Positions 24,906-32,331 of a stretch of 55,143 nucleotides of DNA are shown here, one piece after another. The translations under genes were made by a program, and so were the position numbers. Below the pieces are notes generated by a model. It ran no database searches and was not told the DNA's origin. It worked only from the letters and a program-made list of their open reading frames with translations. Origin of the DNA: a virus. Every line of letters starts with the position of its first letter. Position 1 is the first letter of the stretch. Location of the stretch: positions 5,996 to 61,138 of IMG/VR virus record IMGVR_UViG_3300030419_003768. The stretch is one strand, 5' to 3'.

Positions 24906-25093
24906 TTCGATTCCTCCTTTGAATATTCAAAAGCTTTCTGTCTTAGATAGTGGTCATGACAGAATCTAATCTTCTCTATTCTTTCTTCATTTGTATCTTG
25001 CATTACTACCTTACACATAAAACTATGTACTGCTATTGAATCACAGTCAACTGCCATACACATCATGTGTTCTGTTGCCTTATCAGATTTCAT
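24902..25093 (-). CDS. Unknown Cys/His-containing protein, 63 aa
   Basis: Start at ATG 25093, placed 5 nt after GAGGTG; GTG 25102 is inside that site. Residues include C and H in MCMAVDCDS and RFCHDHY. Ends EESK in copy 3 of the cassette. Confidence 0.5.
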   Translation of the reverse strand: MKSDKATEHMMCMAVDCDSIAVHSFMCKVVMQDTNEERIEKIRFCHDHYLRQKAFEYSKEESK

Positions 25094-25433
25094 AAAATAC
25101 ACCTCTTATAGTTGTGTTCTTATCTACCTTTACTATGTCAACCATCTTGGCACAGTCTTCTCTTCTTCCATGTATCATTTTACATGTTCCATTTTCATAC
25201 GAACTGTTAATACTAACAGGATTTATAATTTCAATGCTTGAACATCTGAATTCCATATTGCCTATTCTTATGATTAGACGGTATGGTTGTAAAGCATTTT
25301 TATTATATCTTCTGCGTATCTCACCATCAGCTAAGAGTGCGTATGCAAGTATCTTCCATCCGTTATGTGCATCTCTTTTTCTAGGTGGGGATTTTACTGA
25401 AATCCCTCTTACACTATTCATTATGTCGCTCAT
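25083..25433 (-). CDS. Unknown 116-aa protein
   Basis: Beta-rich protein with a PYRLIIRIGNMEFRC core; ATGA overlap with the gene upstream. No motif recognised. Confidence 0.5.
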   Translation of the reverse strand: MSDIMNSVRGISVKSPPRKRDAHNGWKILAYALLADGEIRRRYNKNALQPYRLIIRIGNMEFRCSSIEIINPVSINSSYENGTCKMIHGRREDCAKMVDIVKVDKNTTIRGVFYEI

Positions 25434-25621
25434 ATCTCATTGTACTCCAGTGTTTTACTTTCTACCTTTGTCATTCCTACATACTTCCTGCCACAAACAT
25501 GTTCTGGCTCTTGTACGTCTATCTGATATATATCAAGTGCATGAATGAGAAAATTTAAAGTCTCTCTCACTTTTTCATCTCGATAATATCTTCTCTTCAA
25601 CCATTCGTTACGTTCAGTCAA
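25430..25621 (-). CDS. Unknown 63-aa protein, TTG start
   Basis: TTG start in a TTGA overlap with the upstream gene. Basic N-terminus, helical. No motif. Confidence 0.45.
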   Translation of the reverse strand: MTERNEWLKRRYYRDEKVRETLNFLIHALDIYQIDVQEPEHVCGRKYVGMTKVESKTLEYNEI

Positions 25622-25914
25622 TCTTCTTTAACCTCTTCATATTTATCGAATCGTGTTTTCCATTGTCTAGAGTATTGGATTAGTTTCAATAGATTTCCTC
25701 CAATATCTTTACCTTTCTTCTCTTGTAGTGCTACTAAGTTATCTAATTGATTAGATACATTGCAGGCTTCTCTGTGTGCCTGTATTGCAGGAACAGCACC
25801 ATCTCCTACTACTCCTTCTCCTAAGACCTTTGCTACTAGGTCTTGATATTTTTGACTAAAAGTGACATATTTTTTGCCATCATTTAGACATTCTACCCAT
25901 TGTTCTTGTTCCAT
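25618..25914 (-). CDS. Unknown helical protein, 98 aa
   Basis: Preceded by GGAGGTGAT, a strong Shine-Dalgarno site. Mostly helical with one Gly-rich loop (GEGVVGDGAV). No function assignable. Confidence 0.5.
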   Translation of the reverse strand: MEQEQWVECLNDGKKYVTFSQKYQDLVAKVLGEGVVGDGAVPAIQAHREACNVSNQLDNLVALQEKKGKDIGGNLLKLIQYSRQWKTRFDKYEEVKED

Positions 25915-25932
25915 ATTATCACCTCCTACAGT

Positions 25933-26088
25933 TTATGGAAAGTGCAACCACTTTACTTTACCTCGTATAATGTTTGCACTAGGTCGGTATAGTGAACCGT
26001 TGTGATGTTCTTGATGTCTTATCTTTCTCTGTTCGAGAAGAGAGTCATCATCATCAAACTCTTGTCCACATAGATTACATTTAATCAT
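25933..26088 (-). CDS. C2H2-like zinc-finger microprotein, 51 aa
   Basis: CNLCGQEF near the N-terminus and HQEHH near residue 26 make a single C2H2-type finger. A TATA-like run (TTTTTTATATTG) lies upstream. Confidence 0.55.
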   Translation of the reverse strand: MIKCNLCGQEFDDDDSLLEQRKIRHQEHHNGSLYRPSANIIRGKVKWLHFP

Positions 26089-26160
26089 CGTAATATTCAA
26101 TATAAAAAAAAGAATTAATTAATGCAGCAGTCGTGTACAGATTTTTGAGCATGAGTGTGG

Positions 26161-26499
26161 CTAGCACCCATACTTTTCTTTTAATGATAGATATAATTCT
26201 CTAATGTCTTGTCTTACTTCGTTGAATGTCTCATCATTTAACCTAAAGTATTTACTTACCTCAAGTAGTGAGCGACCACACTCAAGACATTCAAAGACAA
26301 ACTGAGAGTAGTTAGTATCTAAACCACCGTACCTCATTATCTTTGACATAGATAACCTACCAAAGTTGGAAGGGTTTCTCTTCACATCTTCCATCGTGAA
26401 GAAGCCAACCTCATCAGATAGTGCAAGGTATGGACAGCCACAAGACCATATCTTTTTATCTGCTCTCTCTAATGTATCGGCTATTAATAGATTGGACAT
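26161..26499 (-). CDS. Unknown zinc-binding protein, 112 aa
   Basis: CGCP near residue 20 and CLECGRS near 71 suggest one zinc site. Overlaps the amidotransferase gene by 16 nt, so the two are probably co-translated; GGGAGTG precedes the start. Confidence 0.5.
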   Translation of the reverse strand: MSNLLIADTLERADKKIWSCGCPYLALSDEVGFFTMEDVKRNPSNFGRLSMSKIMRYGGLDTNYSQFVFECLECGRSLLEVSKYFRLNDETFNEVRQDIRELYLSLKEKYGC

Positions 26500-27467
26500 T
26501 TGTTCACTCCCAAGGATTCTAATCCTTCTTTAACATACTCCATCTTTGATTCATCCATGTCGTCATACATATTATCTACGATACCTTCGTTAGCTAATTG
26601 CCTGAACTCACATTCAAGATGATTCTCTATATCCCAGATGTTTCCATCGAATCGTTGCATGAGAAGTATCATCTCATGATTGTTGACAACAAACTCATCT
26701 TGCATTTGAAATACTTTCGTTCTCTCAAACTCAGTCATTTCAATCAGATAGTTATTTAAATCCTCTTCAGAGTTAACCCACTCTTCATGAGTATCAAATT
26801 CTTTTGCTGATTTCATTGACACTGGTTTAATGTCATCTTCAAAGGTACAACCGTAATCATTACCAAAGAATGAAATACTTTTACCTTTGACAAAGTAATC
26901 ATTACTACATGTATTACCTTTATGTTTTACCCATCCACTACCATACTTAACAATACCTTTGTCAGTTAGTATTGCTATCTTGTTCCAACCATCAACTAGT
27001 TTAGCCATCTTCTTGTTGCCTAACTTGGCAGCAAGGATTGCCATGATACGTGAGTCAGAATACTCACCAGTTGGTAGGGTAAGACCAAACTTTTCTGCTA
27101 CATCGAAAGCAGTATCAAAAGCATCTGACCATGTTCCGTTGTGGAATAACAAATCACATTTCATTCTGTCACCTCTAAGATTGAGTGGGGATTTCTCCTT
27201 GACCTCAAAAGGATGACACAACCTTGGTATAACTTTACCAACACTGGCTATTCTGAAATGAATAATAGCAGTGCTAATACCTTTTGGTTTAAGGTCGTGC
27301 TCGATAATCTTATTCATCTTCTTAGCAGATATGCCCTTGACATAAGAGCGTGTGCCATTAGCATTAAGCCATGCAATAGCACCACCATCTGAGTTAAGAG
27401 ATTCAGCAGATTTGAGCGTGTCTTTTGTAGGGAATTTGCCTTTCTCTACAGTTATAATTACACACAT
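26484..27467 (-). CDS. Class II glutamine amidotransferase-like (Ntn hydrolase)
   Basis: 327 residues beginning MCVIIT: Cys2 would be the N-terminal nucleophile after methionine removal. Supporting motifs are N.DGGAIAW near 27, IIHFRIASVGK near 70, the CHPFEV segment, and LLFHNGTW near 108, all in the order of class II amidotransferases. The C-terminal ~120 residues are specific and unassigned. The family frees ammonia from glutamine for a partner synthetase; the amidoligase-like gene next door is the natural partner. Start has GGAGGTGAT. Confidence 0.75.
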   Translation of the reverse strand: MCVIITVEKGKFPTKDTLKSAESLNSDGGAIAWLNANGTRSYVKGISAKKMNKIIEHDLKPKGISTAIIHFRIASVGKVIPRLCHPFEVKEKSPLNLRGDRMKCDLLFHNGTWSDAFDTAFDVAEKFGLTLPTGEYSDSRIMAILAAKLGNKKMAKLVDGWNKIAILTDKGIVKYGSGWVKHKGNTCSNDYFVKGKSISFFGNDYGCTFEDDIKPVSMKSAKEFDTHEEWVNSEEDLNNYLIEMTEFERTKVFQMQDEFVVNNHEMILLMQRFDGNIWDIENHLECEFRQLANEGIVDNMYDDMDESKMEYVKEGLESLGVNKCPIY

Positions 27468-27498
27468 CTACACATCACCTCCTTGGTTTGTATTGTGT

Positions 27499-28623
27499 TT
27501 AGAATAATACTGATTCGTTGTGGTCAACGACAGTATTTTTATGTCGATTAATAAAATTGGTCACTACCTCATCAACAAACACAGCCCACTTCACATTCAA
27601 TTCATTCTTTTTAAATTCAGGTGCTAATCTTATCTCCATTGTGCTATGTTTTTGCCAACAATAGTTAACGAAACAGTAGCGTGAGTCAGGATAATGGTCG
27701 GTGTCTAGTACCTGTTCATAGAATCTGTAAGCCATCTTACAATAATGATTGTTGCCTTTCAGTCTCTCATATAATGCTGACCCTTTGTTTATCTTATTCT
27801 TTTCAGCCCATTTATATGTCTCTTTAACAAGATAAGTAGTGAATTCTTTTTCTGCCAACACACAATGATGTGCTAACAGTTTGGTTGAACGGTGCTCGTG
27901 ATGACCACATGAACTGTTAGTTTCATAAGGATGATTCTTTTCATTCCATTCAATCATATCTTTCTGTGTTCTAAGAACTGGGCTAACTAACTCACCATCA
28001 GTGCCCTCGCCACTAGAACATTCACAATAACAATCACACTCACGGCTACAGTAATGTGCTGAACCATTACCACTCGCACAATCAGTATAAAATCTATTAT
28101 TGACATCATCATCGCAACTTGAACAGAAGTAGTCACAGTATTCTCTGACAGAACCACCTGAATAACTTTCCATCTCTTCTACTAACTGTTCACATATTAC
28201 ATTGAAATAACTTTCACTATACCCATTCTCAATCCACTCTTGGTTTGCATAATCTATATCCCAATCATCTACTAATGCTTTACGCACTAATTGTTCTGGG
28301 GTATATTTATGACATCCCATTAGACATGAAACAGCAATATCATGTTCACAATTACAATTACCAAGAGATTCGTCACACCTATTACAGATTCGACAACCAT
28401 CACACTCACAATCTTCAGGATGACACTCACAGTAAGTGCAGCGTTCACACTCATCACACTCACAGTAATCGAAGCACTGACAATCATCTGGGTCGTGACC
28501 TCCTACAACCTCAACGCTTCCATCAGGTGTGAAGTATTGAGAGTCTCCATCGCAAGCACCTTCACGCTCACTACCTCTTCCTGCAATTATATCATCTGGT
28601 TTATTCTTTTTACGTTTGCTCAT
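27499..28623 (-). CDS. Amidoligase-like protein with Cys-rich N-terminus
   Basis: 374 residues. The C-terminal two thirds show the motifs of Amidoligase_2-type COOH-NH2 ligases: ELVSPVL at 211-217, NSSCGHHEH at 236-244, and TMEIR at 328-332. The family joins amines to carboxylates with ATP. The first ~100 residues hold about fifteen cysteines in CxC and CxxC spacing (48-93), a metal-binding extension I do not know from the family. The early GxExE strand motif is unclear, so the fold may be modified. Lies 31 nt from the amidotransferase start; GGAGGTTAGATT precedes its ATG. Confidence 0.6.
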   Translation of the reverse strand: MSKRKKNKPDDIIAGRGSEREGACDGDSQYFTPDGSVEVVGGHDPDDCQCFDYCECDECERCTYCECHPEDCECDGCRICNRCDESLGNCNCEHDIAVSCLMGCHKYTPEQLVRKALVDDWDIDYANQEWIENGYSESYFNVICEQLVEEMESYSGGSVREYCDYFCSSCDDDVNNRFYTDCASGNGSAHYCSRECDCYCECSSGEGTDGELVSPVLRTQKDMIEWNEKNHPYETNSSCGHHEHRSTKLLAHHCVLAEKEFTTYLVKETYKWAEKNKINKGSALYERLKGNNHYCKMAYRFYEQVLDTDHYPDSRYCFVNYCWQKHSTMEIRLAPEFKKNELNVKWAVFVDEVVTNFINRHKNTVVDHNESVLF

Positions 28624-28624
28624 T

Positions 28625-29230
28625 CTAATCTAACCTCCACTCTTGGTTTACATCAATTTCTTCCACCACTCCTGAAAACTCTTCAGGCTCTTTAAATAAA
28701 TCATTAAGACGAGTACCATCCTCATCCTGTTTAATGTTATCATACCATCTCTTCATGGATTTAATTGATTTTATAATATCTCTTTTATATGTGTTGAAGA
28801 ATGATGGTGGCATTGGGTGATTTACATAATATCGCTGACAACCAATACGTCTCATATTACGTGTGAATATATTATTAGTTGCAGCATGTGCTTCATTATC
28901 TTTACCATCAAATTCTAATTGCCATAAAATACTGGAACTACCCCAACCAAATGAATCTTGATTGCCTGTAGTATAACACATATCAATGACTGCCTTGACA
29001 GCAGGCGTGGCTATCAAGAATACATCGTATGCCTGTTCCTCTTTTTGAGGAGCGAATACAAATAACTCAAATCCTTCCTTCTTACGATGACGAGACAAAC
29101 CCATAGTTTGCCTAATACCATTTATATCTTTCATGGTAAATGTCTTGGTATTATCTCGATTTACATAACTATCAAGATAATCGTTATATAAACTGCGTGC
29201 GAGTAATCTGGGTACATGGTTTGAATACAT
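28625..29230 (-). CDS. Unknown 201-aa protein upstream of the amidoligase
   Basis: One nt from the amidoligase gene, so in the same operon. Features: FELFVFAPQK strand, Trp-rich WGSSSILWQLEFDG, a basic middle and an acidic C-terminus. No family recognised; it could be a third component or target of the ligase system. Confidence 0.55.
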   Translation of the reverse strand: MYSNHVPRLLARSLYNDYLDSYVNRDNTKTFTMKDINGIRQTMGLSRHRKKEGFELFVFAPQKEEQAYDVFLIATPAVKAVIDMCYTTGNQDSFGWGSSSILWQLEFDGKDNEAHAATNNIFTRNMRRIGCQRYYVNHPMPPSFFNTYKRDIIKSIKSMKRWYDNIKQDEDGTRLNDLFKEPEEFSGVVEEIDVNQEWRLD

Positions 29231-29245
29231 GATTAAAAAATAGGC

Positions 29246-29404
29246 TTACCTATCGGTAGCCTTGATGGGAAGATATTGGTTAGAAGCATCTAACCTACGG
29301 TTTGCATTATCATCACGAAGCACTGACCAATAGTCATGCTCGCAACGATATTTATACCACTGTGCATACCTCTTACAGTAGTCACAATCACATAAATTGT
29401 TCAT
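29246..29404 (-). CDS. Cys-rich microprotein, 52 aa
   Basis: N-terminal CDCDYC and a later RCEH could bind zinc. It leads the amidoligase operon. TATA-like boxes lie at about 29413-29422 and 29465-29475 on the minus strand. Confidence 0.45.
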   Translation of the reverse strand: MNNLCDCDYCKRYAQWYKYRCEHDYWSVLRDDNANRRLDASNQYLPIKATDR

Positions 29405-29508
29405 TCTAATGGTATATAAATGGTTAAATTGATTCGTAAGTGCTTAGCATACGCTGCTGCGACCTACGCTATATATACCTTTCGGTTAAAAAAGTTAATA
29501 CAATTAGC

Positions 29509-29566
29509 AAAAAAATAGGTAGGCGTGGCAGTTGGTCAAATTATAATTCCGATTTGCTACCACGCC
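29509..29566 (-). terminator. Stem plus T7 terminator
   Basis: GGCGTGG at 29522-29528 pairs with CCACGCC at 29560-29566; on the minus strand TTTTTTT follows the stem. Confidence 0.5.
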
Positions 29567-29848
29567 AGTTTTTGCAGTTTGATGACTGATAGTTATAGCG
29601 TTAGCCTTTCCTACCAGTCATGTCGTTAGTGCACCCTATAAATCATAATCGTGGCGTATTCACCCTTTCGGTGTGTTGTGCCTATTATCCACTATTACTC
29701 ATAGTTGCCACTCTCTAAAGTGACGACCCATTGTGTCTCGGCTATAGTTCACACTCATGGCGACCGTTAGAGCAGTCGCTATGCGTAATCGCTACGTGCC
29801 TCGATTCAAGGTCAGAAACACCAGTGGAGAACCACTCACTGTTTCTAC
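29509..29848 (-). ncRNA. Candidate ~340-nt structured noncoding RNA
   Basis: Minus strand. A TATA-like box (29866-29875) would start RNA near 29846. The 5' end folds into a nested hairpin (AGAAACA/TGTTTCT around AGTGG/CCACT, 29814-29846). Further hairpins: GCGAC/GTCGC (29760-29779), CACT/AGTG (29709-29722), and a GAAA-loop hairpin (29661-29675). The 3' end is a GGCGTGG/CCACGCC stem (29522-29566) followed by seven T (29509-29515). No RNase P, SRP or tRNA signature was found. Strand and ends are inferred. Confidence 0.5.
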
Positions 29849-29940
29849 CCTCCCTATACTGCCATGATATATAACACTTCATGCGTATTTCCACAGTGTA
29901 CCACGCCTGAGTTAGCGAGCCAAGTGCTCATGGAAAAAAA

Positions 29941-29973
29941 TTGAAAATTGAAAAAAGGGGGGCTACAAACCGA
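29941..29973 (-). terminator. Oligo-T tract
   Basis: On the minus strand CCCCCC is followed by seven T and two further T-rich runs separated by CAATT repeats; a plausible stop for transcripts entering from the 30163-30600 genes. Confidence 0.35.
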
Positions 29974-30162
29974 AAAAAATTAGATACAAATCAGATACAA
30001 GTGTTGAAAAACCAGTTACTAAACCAGAACCATAAACCATCTATACATTCTAACATGAACACACACTGCAAGTAGTATTCTTCTTATCCTTTATATATGT
30101 GTTGGAGGATAGACAGCCTAAGCATAGAGCGAAGGTTTTGCGAGGGCGATAAAAGAAGTTAA

Positions 30163-30300
30163 TTAATCTTCGCAACGTCTTATACATTCCTTAATTACCC
30201 TAACACGATACTCATTAGGATTCGGTTCTTTTTCTACACGTTCCAAGACTCTCTTAAAGTCCTTTAAATGTGCTTGCCGTTCTTTCTTATCTTCGTACAT
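30163..30300 (-). CDS. Unknown charged protein, 45 aa
   Basis: Single amphipathic helix rich in Lys, Arg and Glu with two C-terminal cysteines. Overlaps the previous gene by 14 nt. Confidence 0.45.
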   Translation of the reverse strand: MYEDKKERQAHLKDFKRVLERVEKEPNPNEYRVRVIKECIRRCED

Positions 30301-30397
30301 GAAAATCCTCAATATGACACAAACATCTACAGTGCTTATCGCATTTTGCGTTTACACACGAAGTGCACTTTATCCTAGTATTTGAAAAATGAATCAT
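30287..30397 (-). CDS. Cys-rich microprotein, 36 aa
   Basis: ATGA overlap with the 68-aa gene. CTSC, CDKHC and CRCLCH give six cysteines and two histidines in 20 residues; the CxCxCH ending matches the microprotein at 4747. Confidence 0.5.
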   Translation of the reverse strand: MIHFSNTRIKCTSCVNAKCDKHCRCLCHIEDFHVRR

Positions 30398-30600
30398 TGT
30401 ACATCACTCTGCTTCTTAAATTGGGTCATACTCTCCTTTGCCTTCTCCTTGTTTTCTGCAGTAACTCTCTCCTTGACTTCTGACATATAAGTCCCCTGCA
30501 CTCGAAATAAACATCTTGCCAGTCCATTCTTAGAATGTTCTCCTAATGTCTCCTGACATGCAATACATATAATCTTATCAATTTGCTTTGCACCTAACAT
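30394..30600 (-). CDS. Small zinc-binding protein, 68 aa
   Basis: CIACQETLGEH and a later RCLF provide a possible zinc site; the rest is a charged helix. TTTATATATAAC lies upstream at promoter distance. First of three overlapping genes. Confidence 0.5.
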   Translation of the reverse strand: MLGAKQIDKIICIACQETLGEHSKNGLARCLFRVQGTYMSEVKERVTAENKEKAKESMTQFKKQSDVQ

Positions 30601-30651
30601 GTTAAATAAAACATATAGTTATATATAAACTTATATAAAGAAAAAAATGGA

Positions 30652-31482
30652 TTACAAGCCTAGTGTATTAACCATGACTCGTAGTTGTTCCATTGCAACT
30701 GCATACCAACTATGTGCTAGTTGTTTCCATTCGTCACGCTCTTGTGTGACTTGTACCAAATCATTTTCAATGATTGCCAATTCGGAACGACTTTGTGTCA
30801 ACTCATTCTCAAGCGAACGCAACTCTGCGTTAGCAGATGTTGAATTTGCAATTAGAACTTGAACTTGTTGTTCCAACTCTAATGTCCTTAAATTGCTCAC
30901 GCTAGTGTTGTTTAGTTGTAGAGACAAGTTTTGCCCCCTTGTTTCGGCTTCGGCTAGTTTGACATGCAATTCCTCAATTTGGCTCTTTTGCAGTGCTATA
31001 GTTTCGAGAGAAGAGTTTAATGAATTTGTTACTTCGACTAGTTGTTGTTGAAACTCACTGTTTGAAATTTCTTCAACAAGTTCTACATTATATATAGGGT
31101 CTTGAACAACTTGAACTTGTGCCACAGGCTGTGGTTGTGGTTCTGGTTCAGGAGGAGCAACTATTGTTAAGACAGAGTACTCGTTTGTGTATCGGTCTTG
31201 TATATAGTATTCGCCTGCTTCGTAACATGTTGTGCCACAGTTTTGTGTTGGTAGTTGAACCACCAAAACCTCGCCTACGGCTACTACGCCCTCAAACCAA
31301 CCATGTGCAACAAAACTCATTTGTTTTTCACCGTCTAAGTTTGAGAAAGTAATATGTCCATCTTCCATAACTCTCAAGTTCTCGAATGGAAAGCTTGTTA
31401 CTTCTACACTACTTGGTTCTGCATAAGCCAGTGGACTTAAGCCGATTAAACCAATTAATGCAAGTATGTATTGAACTCTCAT
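30652..31482 (-). CDS. Secreted cupredoxin-fold protein with coiled-coil tail
   Basis: 276 residues. A signal peptide (hydrophobic 5-19, ending AYA) precedes a domain (about 25-108) whose strand pattern follows plastocyanin-like cupredoxins: SFPFENLRV, ITFSNLDG, an AHGWFEGVVAVGE loop, and EAGEYYIQDRY. The copper-binding Cys and His positions do not look conserved; a CGTTC pair may form a disulfide. A Pro/Glu/Gln linker (109-125) leads to a ~130-residue coiled coil. Probably displayed outside the membrane; superinfection exclusion, adhesion or lysis are all possible (inference). Confidence 0.6.
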   Translation of the reverse strand: MRVQYILALIGLIGLSPLAYAEPSSVEVTSFPFENLRVMEDGHITFSNLDGEKQMSFVAHGWFEGVVAVGEVLVVQLPTQNCGTTCYEAGEYYIQDRYTNEYSVLTIVAPPEPEPQPQPVAQVQVVQDPIYNVELVEEISNSEFQQQLVEVTNSLNSSLETIALQKSQIEELHVKLAEAETRGQNLSLQLNNTSVSNLRTLELEQQVQVLIANSTSANAELRSLENELTQSRSELAIIENDLVQVTQERDEWKQLAHSWYAVAMEQLRVMVNTLGL

Positions 31483-31501
31483 TACTTTATAGATGTATAT
31501 C

Positions 31502-31768
31502 TCACATATATATCTTTCTTGAGTTTGGAAATTGGAGTCTTCTTCTTCTTGTTTTGTTTCTTGCTGAGGCAGATGCTCTCATTCTAACTTGACCATTGCA
31601 ACAAGGACATGTTGGTCTTCCTTCTTTTTTCAAGTATATATCTTTAAGAAAATATACCTTACAATGCCTACAATAAGCATTTTTTTCATAAATATCCATG
31701 CCTTGAGAAAATCTTGTATCTCTAAGTAGATTTTCGCATTTACCTATGCAAACAGAGTTTGTTCCCAT
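31502..31768 (-). CDS. Host-like CPCC zinc-ribbon protein, 88 aa
   Basis: Layout CxxxC, CRHC, then CPCCNGQVR, with a basic tail of about 25 residues. Same family as 12067, 31829 and 40691. Divergent from 31829. Confidence 0.6.
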   Translation of the reverse strand: MGTNSVCIGKCENLLRDTRFSQGMDIYEKNAYCRHCKVYFLKDIYLKKEGRPTCPCCNGQVRMRASASARNKTRRRRLQFPNSRKIYM

Positions 31769-31800
31769 GATATTACTATACGATTCCGTAATATAAAGCT

Positions 31801-31809
31801 TTAAATTAC
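31801..31809 (+). promoter_or_regulatory. TATA-like promoter, TTAAATTAC
   Basis: About 24 nt before ATG 31829; decides that start over GTG 31817. Confidence 0.4.
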
Positions 31810-31828
31810 GTCAAGTGTGATATATGAC

Positions 31829-32026
31829 ATGCACGGTTGTAAAGGCGTTTGTAGTAGGATTGAAACCAAAAGACCATATGGTAATCCATATACAACGCAT
31901 GTTTTATGTAGAAGATGTAGTGCATGGTTAAAACGAACCGACTTGGTTAATATGAGATGTCCTTGTTGTAAGGGTATTACTAAACAGATGTCAAAAAGAA
32001 AGAGATTATCTAAGATTTTCCAGTAA
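31829..32026 (+). CDS. Host-like CPCC zinc-ribbon protein, 65 aa
   Basis: Start at ATG 31829, fitting the TATA spacing and the short leader before CKGVC seen in its relatives; GTG 31817 is the alternative. CRRC and CPCCKG complete the two zinc-ligand pairs; the C-terminus is basic. Overlaps the convergent membrane-protein gene by 21 nt. Confidence 0.6.
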   Translation: MHGCKGVCSRIETKRPYGNPYTTHVLCRRCSAWLKRTDLVNMRCPCCKGITKQMSKRKRLSKIFQ

Positions 32027-32167
32027 CTCTTTATCGTATCTTTTTTGTCTTTTGAATTCTATCAAGTGCCATTTCCAAGCAACTATCATTAACGGTATTC
32101 CTATTGGTGAGAATAATAGCGTAAATGTCAAAAATAAGCCTATAAAGAATATTACATATCGTAGCAT
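32006..32167 (-). CDS. Small membrane protein, 53 aa
   Basis: Hydrophobic residues 4-31, broken by a Pro-Ile-Gly-Ile-Pro turn that could make a hairpin, then a basic amphipathic tail. Topology is like that of small holin or membrane-anchor proteins. Function unknown. Confidence 0.5.
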   Translation of the reverse strand: MLRYVIFFIGLFLTFTLLFSPIGIPLMIVAWKWHLIEFKRQKRYDKELLENLR

Positions 32168-32191
32168 GTTTGTTTTTACCAATTCGCTAAT

Positions 32192-32277
32192 AAAAAGGTT
32201 GTGCGAATCTTAGGAGGTGAACAGTCCTAAGAGGGCTACCTAATAGTGACTAGATTCGCAAGAGTCTAGGTAATCCC
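32192..32277 (-). ncRNA. Candidate small structured RNA, possibly bistable
   Basis: Minus strand, with a TATA box GGTATATAAAG (32293-32303) giving a start near 32275 and T5 at 32192-32196. Stem A: TACCTA/TAGGTA (32237-32242 with 32267-32272), extended by GGG/CCC. Stem B: an 8-bp perfect TCTTAGGA/TCCTAAGA hairpin (32208-32232). The 9-nt TGCGAATCT (32202-32210) and AGATTCGCA (32252-32260) can pair instead, breaking both. Not tRNA-like. Confidence 0.5.
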
Positions 32278-32331
32278 TGACGGACTATTTGTCTTTATAT
32301 ACCTTATAATATAAATGTTTCTCAATGTTTA

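Larger units (their letters stand above)
29405..30162. other. 758-nt gene-free stretch with structured RNA signals
   Basis: No convincing gene on either strand; all frames are broken. It is visibly richer in G and C than the surrounding genes between about 29520 and 29930 and contains many perfect hairpins (see the ncRNA entry). The part 29940-30110 is AT-rich with a G-run and A-runs. On the minus strand a TATA-like ACATATATAAAG (about 30098-30109) and a possible 21-residue aromatic peptide (ATG near 30056) are seen, too weak to call. An origin function is also possible. Confidence 0.5.

Noticed and set aside
29509-29848. RNase P RNA, SRP RNA or hammerhead ribozyme
   Set aside because: The size is similar to the first two, but the conserved core sequences of RNase P and SRP, and the hammerhead CUGAUGA/GAAA core, were not found by eye.
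32192-32277. tRNA gene
   Set aside because: No 7-bp acceptor stem, no TTCRA-type T loop with a 5-bp stem, and no plausible anticodon arm; the stems fit a different fold.
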